From: SABI01 sp963678555
GTDB lineage: Bacteria; Spirochaetota; Spirochaetia; Sphaerochaetales; Sphaerochaetaceae
DNA: 64,000 bases
Assembly (NCBI GenBank): GCA_963678555.2
Contig: OY782871.2
Span: 124,001 to 188,000 of the forward strand
Direction of reading: 5' to 3'
Of this stretch, positions 14,597 through 23,149 are shown piece by piece (within the stretch, counting starts at the first letter, position 1; every line of letters starts with the position of its first letter). The notes under the pieces were generated by a model, which was not told the DNA's origin, made no database searches, and saw only the letters and a list, made by a program, of their open reading frames with translations. The translations under genes were made by a program, and so were the position numbers.

Positions 14597-17104
14597 CTAT
14601 TTCTTTCGTGCACTCTTCATCGTGGAGCTTGAGGACTCATCCTTATCGATGGGGATCCTCCGCGCCTTCCAGATATCCTGTGTGTACTCGAGGATCGTGC
14701 GGTCACTGCTGAACTTTCCGCTCGCTGCGATATTCAGGATAGCCTTGCGGGTCCACTGGTCCTTGTCTTTTGCATACATCACTGTTGCTTCCCGGTGAGC
14801 ATCGCTGTAACTTCTCAGGTCAGCGAAATGATAGTAGCGGTCACCTTCATCGAGGAGGGCGCGCTTGAGGGGATCGAAGATTCCTCTCTCCATGACATTG
14901 AAATGGTCGGAGAGGAGGAGGTCTACTGCCTTTCGTATCTCTTCGTCCTGCGTGATCCACTCATACGGGTCGTAGGTGCCTCTCATATCCTCCACCTCAT
15001 CGGCACCGAGGCCGAAGATGAACATGTTCTCCTTTCCGACTTCCTCGGCCATCTCCACATTCGCTCCGTCCATCGTCCCGATGGTGAGCGCTCCGTTGCA
15101 CATGAACTTCATGTTTCCCGTGCCTGAAGCCTCGAAGCCGGCAGTAGAGATCTGCTCCGACAGGTCTGTCGCCGGTATCACATGCTCAGCCATGGTGACG
15201 CGGTAGTTGGGAAGGAACTGAACGTTCAGCAGTCTGTTCACCGACGAGTCGTTGTTGACGACCTTGGCGATGGAGTTGATCAGCTTTATGATGAGTTTCG
15301 CATTGACATAGCCGGGGGCGGCCTTGCCTGCGATCAGGAAAGTGGTGGGAGGGAAGTCACTGATCCTTCCTTCCCTGATTCCCTGGTAGAGCATGATGAT
15401 GTGCAGTGCATTGAGCAGCTGTCGCTTGTACTCATGGATTCTTTTCACCTGCGTGTCGAACATCGTCTCGGGGTTCACGACAACGCCGCAGCTCCTGTTG
15501 AGGAAATCTGCAGCTCTGAGCTTTGCCTGGTGCTTGATCGCCAGGAAGTCCCCTCTGAAGGCGGAGTCCTCTGCGAAGGGAGCAAGATCCCTGATTCTGG
15601 AAAAGTCGGTGATCCACTCGTCTCCGATTGCATCGGTTATCTTTGAAGCAAGGAGGGGGTTGGCATCCAGAAGCCACCGCCGCTGGGTGATACCGTTGGT
15701 CTTGTTGTTGAACCGTTCGGGGAACACGACATTGAACTCGGGGAACATCCGTTTGGTGAGGAGGCTGGAGTGAAGGGCCGCGACCCCGTTGGTGGAATGG
15801 GTTCCGATGATCGAGAGGTTTGCCATTCTCACCTTCTTTTCGCTTCCTTCTTCTATGATACTGAGCCTGCTGAGTACTTCAGGCTGGAGAGGAAAGTGAG
15901 AGACCGCCTGCTGCAGGAACCTGTGGTTGATCTCGAAGATAATCTGCATGTGGCGGGGGAGGAGGGACTGGAGCATTTTGAGCGACCATCTCTCGAGCGC
16001 TTCCGGCATCAGGGTATGGTTTGTGTATCCCAGCGAGTTGACCGTGATGTTCCACGCTTCTTCCCAGCCCAGGTGTTCACAGTCGAGGAGGATTCTCATC
16101 AATTCGGGAACGGCAAGAGATGGGTGGGTGTCATTGAGCTGGATCGCCGCATACTCGGGGAACGTGCTCCATGCGACATTCTGACGCTTGAACCGTCTCA
16201 CCACGTCGGCAAGAGAACAGGCAACGAAGAAATACTGCTGCTTGAGCCGCAGTTCTTTGCCCATATAGAGGGTGTCATTCGGATACAGGACCTGAGAGAG
16301 GTTCTCGGCCATGATCTTACTTCTCACCGCCTCGGTATAATCCCCTTCATTGAACTCCTGGAAGTTGAACTCATCGGTCGCAGTGGCGCTCCACAGACGC
16401 AGTGTATTGATCGTGCGCCCACCGTACCCGACGATGGGAGTATCATAGGCGATCCCCATCACTTCCTCGGAAGGAATCCACTTGTACTCGTCCCGTCCAC
16501 CTTCACGAATCACCTTCACCTCACCGCCGAAGCCGATACGGTACGTGATATCCTCCCTGACCAGTTCCCAGGGATTGCCGTTCTTCAGCCAGTTGTCGGG
16601 CTGTTCACTCTGCCACCCGTTATTGATCAGCTGTTTGAAGATCCCGTAGTTGTACCTGATTCCATACCCGTAGGAGGGGATATCGAGGGTAGCAAGGGAG
16701 TCGAGGAAACAGGCTGCAAGGCGTCCGAGACCCCCGTTTCCGAGCCCGGCATCGGGTTCTATGTCGGCAAGCTCCTCATAGGTGTACCCCAGTGAGCTCA
16801 TCGCTTCCTTCACCTCATGCTCGAGATTGAGGTTGATGATGTTGTTCGTCATCGCACGTCCCATGAGGAACTCAAGAGAGAGGTAGTAGACCCGCTTTGC
16901 TCCTGCCTTCCGCTGCGTTTCACGTGAGGTGTGCCACTGGTGGATGATCCGGTCACGGATCGCATAGGCAAGGGCCGTATACTTGTTCTCCGGCGTGTTA
17001 TGAATCTCGTCCGCATCAAGTGAGTACTTGAGGTGTTCGGCAAAATCTATGGCAATGGCCTCACGGTCATGTGAGAACCTGATATTCTGTTCTGTCTTCG
17101 ACAT
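14597..17104 (-). CDS. glgP: Glycogen/starch/alpha-glucan phosphorylase
   Basis: 835 residues, the full size of the family (GT35). It releases glucose-1-phosphate from alpha-1,4-glucans using pyridoxal phosphate. The cofactor lysine is in EASGTGNMKFMCNGALTIGT (K666). Other conserved blocks are RVYYLSLEFLMGRAM, GLGNGGLGRLAACFLDSLATL, NDTHPSLAVPELMRIL and KRIHEYKRQLLN. The start ATG at 17104 is preceded by AGGGGAG. The last 15 residues (KDESSSSTMKSARKK) form a polar tail beyond the usual end; its final codons contain the 15-bp repeat. It stands alone as a transcription unit. Confidence 0.96.
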   Translation of the reverse strand: MSKTEQNIRFSHDREAIAIDFAEHLKYSLDADEIHNTPENKYTALAYAIRDRIIHQWHTSRETQRKAGAKRVYYLSLEFLMGRAMTNNIINLNLEHEVKEAMSSLGYTYEELADIEPDAGLGNGGLGRLAACFLDSLATLDIPSYGYGIRYNYGIFKQLINNGWQSEQPDNWLKNGNPWELVREDITYRIGFGGEVKVIREGGRDEYKWIPSEEVMGIAYDTPIVGYGGRTINTLRLWSATATDEFNFQEFNEGDYTEAVRSKIMAENLSQVLYPNDTLYMGKELRLKQQYFFVACSLADVVRRFKRQNVAWSTFPEYAAIQLNDTHPSLAVPELMRILLDCEHLGWEEAWNITVNSLGYTNHTLMPEALERWSLKMLQSLLPRHMQIIFEINHRFLQQAVSHFPLQPEVLSRLSIIEEGSEKKVRMANLSIIGTHSTNGVAALHSSLLTKRMFPEFNVVFPERFNNKTNGITQRRWLLDANPLLASKITDAIGDEWITDFSRIRDLAPFAEDSAFRGDFLAIKHQAKLRAADFLNRSCGVVVNPETMFDTQVKRIHEYKRQLLNALHIIMLYQGIREGRISDFPPTTFLIAGKAAPGYVNAKLIIKLINSIAKVVNNDSSVNRLLNVQFLPNYRVTMAEHVIPATDLSEQISTAGFEASGTGNMKFMCNGALTIGTMDGANVEMAEEVGKENMFIFGLGADEVEDMRGTYDPYEWITQDEEIRKAVDLLLSDHFNVMERGIFDPLKRALLDEGDRYYHFADLRSYSDAHREATVMYAKDKDQWTRKAILNIAASGKFSSDRTILEYTQDIWKARRIPIDKDESSSSTMKSARKK
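14602..14616. repeat. 15-bp direct repeat, right copy (within glgP 3' end)
   Basis: TCTTTCGTGCACTCT, identical to 11253-11267; see the left copy. Here it is part of the last codons of glgP, so this copy would be the original sequence and the left one the duplicate. Confidence 0.45.
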
Positions 17105-17129
17105 AGGTATATTCTCCCCTGTTCTCGTA

Positions 17130-17159
17130 TCTATATTTCATAACCATCATAAGTTACAA
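17130..17159 (-). promoter_or_regulatory. Probable glgP promoter
   Basis: On the minus strand TTGTAA (17159-17154) and TATAGA (17135-17130) are 18 bp apart and 26 bp before the glgP start. Confidence 0.45.
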
Positions 17160-17534
17160 GATGGCGTATACTACCCTGATATCGTTTCCATAATCAATAC
17201 GAGGACCGGTACTCACACAAAAAACACAGGTGCCACTATGCTCAATACCCTCGTATATCATTCCTTGTTCCGGTAACAGGCTGTGATGATGATGTATAAA
17301 CTCTTTCATACATGTACTTCCACAATATATGGTATGTAGTGCAGGAGCAGTGCAACGGCAGGAGAGACAGACCCCGATTTCAGGAAGGGCTCTCAAACGA
17401 ACGAGATCAGGTCTGTACTATAGCTGGCGGTAGTACGATCACCTCATACCATGATTGGCAGGCACAAAAAGCACCGGGCATGAAGCTGGTCGCTGCACAC
17501 TCCGGGCGAGTATCGCTCTGTCAGCTTTTTTTTC
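17160..17534. other. Intergenic region without recognised features
   Basis: Between the glgP promoter and the LacI promoter. No frame on either strand shows a recognisable protein, and no strong hairpin was found. Confidence 0.5.
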
Positions 17535-17563
17535 TTGCATTATCATAGGAGTTGCTCTATAGT
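17535..17563 (+). promoter_or_regulatory. Promoter of the LacI-family gene at 17623
   Basis: TTGCAT (17535-17540) and TATAGT (17558-17563) with a 17-bp spacer. The predicted transcript start near 17570 lies just before the paired palindromes at 17577-17600, so a bound repressor would block early elongation. Confidence 0.6.
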
Positions 17564-17576
17564 GTTGGCAGATACT

Positions 17577-17600
17577 GGTAACGTTACCGGTATCGTTACC
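17577..17600. promoter_or_regulatory. Paired LacI operators O1 (autoregulation)
   Basis: GGTAACGTTACC (17577-17588, perfect 12-bp palindrome with central CG) is followed without a gap by GGTATCGTTACC (17589-17600, one mismatch). The same perfect palindrome occurs twice at 18671-18694. Central CG and this length are typical for LacI/GalR operators. Confidence 0.8.
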
Positions 17601-17622
17601 ATAATTGGGAGGAAGAGAGCCT

Positions 17623-18627
17623 GTGGCTGTGACGATCAAGGATATCGCTCAGGAAGCTTCGGTTTCCATCACGACAGTATCCCGCGTACTCAATGACCGC
17701 CCTGATGTGAATGCGAAGACGCGTCAGGCTGTCCTCGATGCCATCGATAAACTCGGTTATTCTCCCAGCAGCGCCGCCCGTAATCTGGTGCTGCAGAAGT
17801 CGAATGTGATCGGCTTCATCGTTCCCGACATCACCAACCCCAGTTTTCCTGAGCTTGCCCGGGGGATCGTCTCACGGGCGAAACACTATGGATACCGGGT
17901 GATGTTCTTCGACACCCAGCATGATAATGCGGTGGAGAAGGAGGCAATCAGGCTTCTGAGGAGTAAACAGGTCGACGGTATCATCCTGTCGTTCAATGAG
18001 GCGAATCAGGAGGAGCTCGAGAAACTGAAGAACGAACGCTTTCCCGTCGTCCAGATCTACCGCAAGAGCAGTACGAACGTAATCAGTACCGTTGCCCTCG
18101 ACAACCATAGCTCTGCCTTCATGGGAACAAGCTACCTGATCAAAAAGGGGCATACCAGGATCGCTCACATCACCACAGGCTACCAGACGCAGTCAGGGAA
18201 GGAGCGGATCAGCGGGTACCGTGCTGCTCTTGAAGCCGGAGGAATCGCTTTCGACGAGGATCTGCTTGTCAGTGGAAGCAATCAGGCGGGAAGCGGCTTC
18301 GCCTGCATGAACGCACTGCTGGACCTCGAGGTGCCTCCCACTGCAGTCTTTGTCTCACATGATATCATGGCTGCAGGTGCCTATGATGCGATCTACGGGA
18401 GAGATTTGAAGATTCCCGGGGACATCTCTGTTCTCGGACATGACAATATTGAGATTTCCCGGCTGCTTCACCCCAAACTCACGACGATCGATACTCATAA
18501 GTTCTCCCTCGGAGAGACGGGAGTCGACCTTCTGATAGAGGAGATGGCAGCAGAGTTCCCTTCGGACAGGGAGGTGGTCCGCACCACTGATCTTGTCGAG
18601 CGGGACTCGGTCCTGTCTCTGGTGTAA
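17623..18627 (+). CDS. LacI family transcriptional regulator
   Basis: About 334 residues. N-terminal HTH: TIKDIAQEASVSITTVSRVL followed by the hinge helix SPSSAARNLVLQKS; the rest is a periplasmic-binding-protein-like effector domain (GFIVPDITNPSFPELARGI, AVFVSHDIMAAGAYDA, GHDNIEISRLLHPKLTTI). GTG at 17623 is used (GGGAGG ends 10 nt before); GTG at 17629 is also possible and would give the common MTIKDIA start. The gene sits between two identical double operators, so it very probably represses itself and the ADP-ribosylglycohydrolase/ABC/citDEF operon downstream. The effector is presumably a sugar or glycoside related to the transported substrate. Confidence 0.92.
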   Translation: MAVTIKDIAQEASVSITTVSRVLNDRPDVNAKTRQAVLDAIDKLGYSPSSAARNLVLQKSNVIGFIVPDITNPSFPELARGIVSRAKHYGYRVMFFDTQHDNAVEKEAIRLLRSKQVDGIILSFNEANQEELEKLKNERFPVVQIYRKSSTNVISTVALDNHSSAFMGTSYLIKKGHTRIAHITTGYQTQSGKERISGYRAALEAGGIAFDEDLLVSGSNQAGSGFACMNALLDLEVPPTAVFVSHDIMAAGAYDAIYGRDLKIPGDISVLGHDNIEISRLLHPKLTTIDTHKFSLGETGVDLLIEEMAAEFPSDREVVRTTDLVERDSVLSLV

Positions 18628-18629
18628 TG

Positions 18630-18660
18630 CCGTGACCGGGACCGGGTCGGATGTTTTTTT
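18630..18660 (+). terminator. Possible terminator after the LacI gene
   Basis: A short GC-rich dyad (GACC .. GGTC around 18633-18648) is followed by seven T residues at 18653-18660. It would separate the regulator from the operon start. Confidence 0.4.
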
Positions 18661-18670
18661 ATGAAGATTT

Positions 18671-18694
18671 GGTAACGTTACCGGTAACGTTACC
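18671..18694. promoter_or_regulatory. Paired LacI operators O2 before the ADP-ribosylglycohydrolase/citDEF operon
   Basis: Two perfect copies of GGTAACGTTACC (18671-18682 and 18683-18694) lie head to tail, 50 bp before the first gene of the operon. They match O1 at 17577-17600. No clean promoter hexamers could be assigned here, so the operators may overlap a weak promoter. Confidence 0.85.
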
Positions 18695-18743
18695 GGAACA
18701 GGTTTCAGCAGCTGTGGATGATGCAGCGGAAGGAGTAGAGAGA

Positions 18744-19760
18744 ATGAATGTTGACAGACAGGAGAGTGATTCTCACCGGAGAGTGACAGACGAGCAGTTC
18801 ATAGACCGTTCAGTTGCAGCCATGGTCGCCCTTGGTATCGGAGATGCGGCGGGAGACCTCGGCCGTTCGGATGCGGTCCGTCAGAAACTGGGAATCCTCA
18901 CACAGCTCCTTCCTGAAGGAAAGAGTACGGATGACACGGAATTCACGGTTCTGTCGGCCCGTGCACTTCTCGATAACCGTGATCACTACACTGCCAAAGC
19001 AGTTGCCGATACCTGGAGAGAGAAAGTCATCGCCCGCGGCGGTGCACTCGACAGGGGGGGGACACCGCTGTATGGTGCGTTGTGGAACCTCTCCCAGGGA
19101 ATCGATCCTCCCCGTTCGGGGCAGGACAATGTCCTGAACATTGATGACGGGGCGGCGATGAGAGCAGTCCCCTTCGGTATAGCAGGTTGCGGGGATCCTG
19201 AAGAGGCTGCCCGGCTCGCAGGCATAGATGCCTCGGTCAGTCATGATGCTGACGGCCTCTGGGCCTCCCAGGCAGTAGCCGCAAGTATCAGCAGGGCACT
19301 GTTCGGGGACAGCCCTGAGCAGGTGGTTCACATCGCGATGAGATTCATCCCCGAAGACAGCTGGCTTTCGCGCCGTATGAGGGATATGCTCTCTCTCCTC
19401 GAGAGCGGACAGGACCTGATCACCACCTACGCGGCATTGCACGAGACCTTCTGGCTGCCCCGGCACTCCGCCTCGCCGGAAGCGATACCTCAGGCCTATG
19501 CACTGTACCTCCTCTCTGGTGGCGATTTCAGAAAGGCCTTTGTTCTCTCTGCCAACTTCGGCAGAGATGCGGATACGATCTGCGCCCTCACACTCGCCCT
19601 CTGTGCCGCCTCCAGCGGAACGAGTTGTTATCCTCAGGCATGGACCGAGCAGGTCAGGCACCCCAGCGGGGTGTGCCTGCCTTTCGCACAGGAAGAGGAT
19701 CTTGTCGCTCTTGCACAGGAACTTGCACAGTATGCCCTCACGCGAAAGACCACAGGTTAA
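18744..19760 (+). CDS. ADP-ribosylglycohydrolase family protein (DraG/ARH type)
   Basis: 338-residue cytoplasmic protein of the ADP_ribosyl_GH family. Metal-binding signatures are visible: ALGIGDAAGD near 29-38, STDDTEF with D63-D64-T65, and the late NFGRDADT with D275-A-D-T. The known family reaction is hydrolysis of an N- or O-ribosyl bond of ADP-ribose using two Mg ions. The context (sugar-type ABC permeases, binding protein, LacI control) argues for a small imported glycoside or nucleoside-like substrate rather than ADP-ribosylated protein; that is inference. ATG at 18744 is chosen because AGGAG lies about 9 nt upstream. First gene of the operon controlled by O2. Confidence 0.85.
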   Translation: MNVDRQESDSHRRVTDEQFIDRSVAAMVALGIGDAAGDLGRSDAVRQKLGILTQLLPEGKSTDDTEFTVLSARALLDNRDHYTAKAVADTWREKVIARGGALDRGGTPLYGALWNLSQGIDPPRSGQDNVLNIDDGAAMRAVPFGIAGCGDPEEAARLAGIDASVSHDADGLWASQAVAASISRALFGDSPEQVVHIAMRFIPEDSWLSRRMRDMLSLLESGQDLITTYAALHETFWLPRHSASPEAIPQAYALYLLSGGDFRKAFVLSANFGRDADTICALTLALCAASSGTSCYPQAWTEQVRHPSGVCLPFAQEEDLVALAQELAQYALTRKTTG

Positions 19761-19792
19761 GAGAGGTGTGGAGTATGAGAAGGAGAGATGAG

Positions 19793-20698
19793 ATGCACAG
19801 GAGTACCCCATCACTGAAGAAACGGCTATACCGCGACCGCCATCTCTACCTCATGCTGTTTCCGGTACTTCTGTTCTTCCTCATCTGGCACTATGTGCCG
19901 ATGTGGGGGGCCCGGATCGCCTTTCAGGACATCAGATTTTTTGGAGAGAATGAGTGGGTCGGTCTGAAGCACTACCGGCTTCTGTTCTCCTCTCCGGTGT
20001 TCCTTCGGGTCTTCCTCAATACAGTCGTGATCAGTACCATGAAGATCCTCTTCTTCTTCCCCCTGCCCATAGCGCTCGCTTTTCTGATCCATGAGGTGAA
20101 AAGCCATGCCTTCAGAAAGACCCTGCAGAGCGTCATCTACCTCCCTCACTTCCTCTCCTGGGTCGTAATCGCAGGAATCTTCACCACACTCCTGTCACCC
20201 ACAGGGCTGGTGAACTCCCTCATCACATTCTTCGGCGGGGAAGTGATCCCGTTCATGACCAGTAATAGCCATATCCGATGGGTATTCGTGGTCAGCGAGA
20301 TCTGGAGAAGCATCGGGTGGGACTCGATCCTGTATATCGCCGCAATAAACTCGATACCGAACGAGCTGTACGACGCCGCCATAGTCGACGGTGCCTCCAG
20401 GATGCAGCAGGTCTTCCGTATCACACTGCCAATAATCCTTCCAACAGTGATCACGGTGTTCATCCTGAACCTCGGTTTCTTCATGAACGCCGGGTTCGAC
20501 CAGGTGTTCAATATGATGAACGATGCAGTGATCAACCATGTCGATATTATCGATACCTACGTGTATCGTATCGGACTTCAGAAGGGGAATTTCTCCCTTG
20601 CCACCGCGGCAGGGCTGTTCAAGGGAATCATCGGTCTGATCCTGATTCTCAGCACCGACCGGCTGAGCCGGAAGATCAGCGGGGAGGGGGTATGGTGA
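19793..20698 (+). CDS. ABC transporter permease (LplB/YtcP type, CUT1 carbohydrate family)
   Basis: 301-residue membrane protein with six predicted helices, opening with KKRLYRDRHLYLMLFPVLLFFLIWHYVPMWG-like sequence (residues about 9-40), the hallmark of LplB-type polysaccharide/aldouronate permeases. The EAA loop is visible as ELYDAAIVDGASRMQQVFRI followed by LP. ATG at 19793 is preferred (AAGGAG, spacing 7); ATG at 19775 is an alternative. With the next gene it forms the importer channel. No ATPase gene is in the operon, as is common for this family, which shares an MsmK-like ATPase. Confidence 0.9.
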   Translation: MHRSTPSLKKRLYRDRHLYLMLFPVLLFFLIWHYVPMWGARIAFQDIRFFGENEWVGLKHYRLLFSSPVFLRVFLNTVVISTMKILFFFPLPIALAFLIHEVKSHAFRKTLQSVIYLPHFLSWVVIAGIFTTLLSPTGLVNSLITFFGGEVIPFMTSNSHIRWVFVVSEIWRSIGWDSILYIAAINSIPNELYDAAIVDGASRMQQVFRITLPIILPTVITVFILNLGFFMNAGFDQVFNMMNDAVINHVDIIDTYVYRIGLQKGNFSLATAAGLFKGIIGLILILSTDRLSRKISGEGVW

Positions 20699-20700
20699 GC

Positions 20701-21594
20701 ATGAAAAAACAAGGCAGGTATCAGGTGAGTCTCCCGGGTATCATCATCCATCTGGTTCTGGTGTCTGTCGCTCTTGCCATGGTCTACCCGCTGTACAACC
20801 AGCTTGTGATAGCACTCACCGGCAGTGACTACATTGCACAGGCGGACGGCATGACCCTGATACCAAAGGGAATCACACTGTCGACCTTCAAGGCCGTTCT
20901 CTCCTTTCCGAAGGTATACCGGGGGCTGTTCAATACGCTCTTCATCACAGCTTTCGGCCTCATCGTCAATATCGTACTGACAAGTCTCGGTGCCTATGTC
21001 CTGATCAAGAAGGATCTGGCGGGACGAAACGTCTTCATGACACTGATCATCATCACCATGATCTTTGAGGCAGGGCTGATACCCGACTACTTTCTCATGA
21101 GAGACCTCGGACTCCTCGACCGCTATGCTTCCGTTATCCTCTACAAAGCGGTCAATCCGTACTATCTGATCATCCTGATGCGCTTCTTCGGCGGTGTCCC
21201 GAAGAGTCTGATCGAGGCTGCCCGCATCGACGGCTACGGGGAAGTGAGGATTCTGTTCAGGATCATGATCCCCCTCAGTATCGCCGGGATCGCAACGATC
21301 ACCCTCTTCTACGGAGTCTTTCACTGGAACGAGTACTTCAGGTCGATGATCTATCTGACCAGTGAAGTGAAGTGGCCGCTTCAGGTGGTGATCCGTGAAC
21401 TTGTCGTATCACAGGAGAAGGCAGCCTTCATCGGAGCACTGAACTTCATCACCAGCAGCACTGCCGCCGCGATAGAGTTCAAGGCACTCAAGGCTGCGCT
21501 GATCATCATTGCTATCGTCCCGATTCTCCTGTTCTATCCTCTGGTACTCCGCTACTTCGTGAGCGGTAAACTCAGCGGGTCGATCAAGGAGTGA
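20701..21594 (+). CDS. ABC transporter permease (LplC/YtcP type, CUT1 carbohydrate family)
   Basis: 297-residue inner-membrane permease with six helices. N-terminal PGIIIHLVLVSVALAMVYPLYNQL and an insertion-type periplasmic stretch (LIPKGITLSTFKAVL) are typical of LplC-like proteins; the EAA loop reads SLIEAARIDGYGEVRILFRI. ATG at 20701 lies 10 nt behind a GAGGGGG run; ATG at 20692 overlaps the upstream stop and is an alternative. Partner of the permease just upstream. Confidence 0.9.
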   Translation: MKKQGRYQVSLPGIIIHLVLVSVALAMVYPLYNQLVIALTGSDYIAQADGMTLIPKGITLSTFKAVLSFPKVYRGLFNTLFITAFGLIVNIVLTSLGAYVLIKKDLAGRNVFMTLIIITMIFEAGLIPDYFLMRDLGLLDRYASVILYKAVNPYYLIILMRFFGGVPKSLIEAARIDGYGEVRILFRIMIPLSIAGIATITLFYGVFHWNEYFRSMIYLTSEVKWPLQVVIRELVVSQEKAAFIGALNFITSSTAAAIEFKALKAALIIIAIVPILLFYPLVLRYFVSGKLSGSIKE

Positions 21595-21671
21595 AACACA
21601 ATACAAACACACCAGGCTGTATGGGGTCTGGCCGGGTCCCGAGACCCGGGAAAGATCAAGGAGGTTCACCC

Positions 21672-23072
21672 ATGAAACGAATGCTGATGTATCTGATGAT
21701 GCTGCTGGTTCTTACCTCGACAGTATCTGCTGCGGGAGTCGCTGAACAGCCGGCTGCTGCCGACGAGGCGGTCGTCATCGACCTGATGGCGAAGGATTTC
21801 TCTGACGACTGGACGCTTGCACATCTCAAGGATATCGAGAAGGGGTTCGAAGAAGCGACAGGCAAAAAGATCGAGTTCAACGTATGGCCCACACCGGAAG
21901 GAGCCTATGCCGAGAAACTGAACCTGATGCTCCTCAGCGGTCAGGTCCCTGATCTCATCTATTTCCAGGGAGGGGATGAGACTGCGAGCCAGCAGGGTAT
22001 ACTCACCGACCTCAGGCCCTTCATCGAAGAGAGCGATGTCATGCAGAAGGCGCTCCTCGATTTCAACAGGGAAAGGATCGAAAACTATCCGTATCTCCTG
22101 TGGCTTGCCCCGCCGAGAGTGCGTGTCGCCGTGGTTCGTGAGGATTATCTTGCAGAGGCCGGACTGTCCTCTGTCGAAACCCTCGATGAGTACTACCAGC
22201 TGATGAAGAGCATCAAGGCCGCCCACCCTGCATATCCTGTCATCACCGATACCGGAAACACGGCCCGTATGGACTTCACCTTCGATCATGCCTTCGGTAT
22301 CACCGCGACCTGGGTGAAAGAGAACGGCTCCTACGTCTACAGGGATGTCTCTCAGGGAGCGAAGGAGAAGCTCGCCTTCTACCAGAAGCTCTACCGGGAA
22401 GGAATCCTCGACAACGAGTATATCACCACGAAGTGGGATGGTATGGAAGACAAGCTCTATACCGGAAAGGTCTCCATGGTCTTTGCAACTCAGGGTCTTG
22501 TTGCAGATATCTACAACAGCAAGATCCAGGAGACTCAGGGCGTAGGTCTTGTAGCACTGCCGCCGGCAAAGGGTGTCTCTCAGGGCTATGCAGTTTCCTC
22601 GGCGAAGGAGACACGGGGCTGGGCGATCAGTGCCGGTAGCGACAAGAAGGAGCTTGTATTCGAGGTGCTCGAATATCTGGCAAGTGACGAGGGTCAGTTC
22701 CTCGAACGGTACGGTCTTGAAGGTGTCCACTATGTGATGGAGGGAGATACTGTCGTGAGAACCGAAGAGAGTGCCAACTGGTGGCCGCGGTTCCATGAAG
22801 TGGTGAACTACAGCGGCCCGACTCCTGTCCTCGGAGAGGCGGGAACTGCCTCCTGGGATATCGCAGGAAGGTACTCGGTCGGTGATCCTGACTTCCCGAT
22901 TCCCGAAGAGCTCAGTGCAACCTGGGATGCTCTGCAGAACCTGACAAAGGAGTATTACTACCGTATCATAAGCGGTGAGTATCCGATCAGCCGCTTCGGC
23001 GAGTACGTTCAGAAGTGGTATGATCTTGGCGGTGACGAGGTCACTTCCTATGCGAACGAACAGATGAAATAA
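21672..23072 (+). CDS. Extracellular solute-binding protein of a carbohydrate ABC transporter
   Basis: 466 residues with a signal peptide (KRMLMYLMMLLVLTSTVSAAG, cleavage near residue 21, then VAEQPAA). The mature part resembles LplA-type binding proteins of family 1: IEFNVWPTPEGAYAEKLNLML, GQVPDLIYFQGG and a C-terminal NEQMK end. It captures the substrate outside the membrane for the two permeases upstream. ATG 21672 follows AAGGAGG at 8 nt. The order permease-permease-binding protein inside one LacI-regulated operon shows a dedicated importer. Substrate unknown; it must be something that two ADP-ribosylglycohydrolase-like enzymes can process. Confidence 0.9.
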   Translation: MKRMLMYLMMLLVLTSTVSAAGVAEQPAAADEAVVIDLMAKDFSDDWTLAHLKDIEKGFEEATGKKIEFNVWPTPEGAYAEKLNLMLLSGQVPDLIYFQGGDETASQQGILTDLRPFIEESDVMQKALLDFNRERIENYPYLLWLAPPRVRVAVVREDYLAEAGLSSVETLDEYYQLMKSIKAAHPAYPVITDTGNTARMDFTFDHAFGITATWVKENGSYVYRDVSQGAKEKLAFYQKLYREGILDNEYITTKWDGMEDKLYTGKVSMVFATQGLVADIYNSKIQETQGVGLVALPPAKGVSQGYAVSSAKETRGWAISAGSDKKELVFEVLEYLASDEGQFLERYGLEGVHYVMEGDTVVRTEESANWWPRFHEVVNYSGPTPVLGEAGTASWDIAGRYSVGDPDFPIPEELSATWDALQNLTKEYYYRIISGEYPISRFGEYVQKWYDLGGDEVTSYANEQMK

Positions 23073-23149
23073 TCGAACTGTATACTGTGTCGCCCGCTGC
23101 AGAGGCGGCGGGCACGCAGTGTTTTCAGAATTGGACAACGGGAGAGAGT

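Noticed and set aside
18671..18694. Attachment site or inverted repeat of a transposon
   Set aside because: The same palindrome occurs in the promoter of the adjacent LacI gene with central CG, which operators explain better, and there is no transposase.
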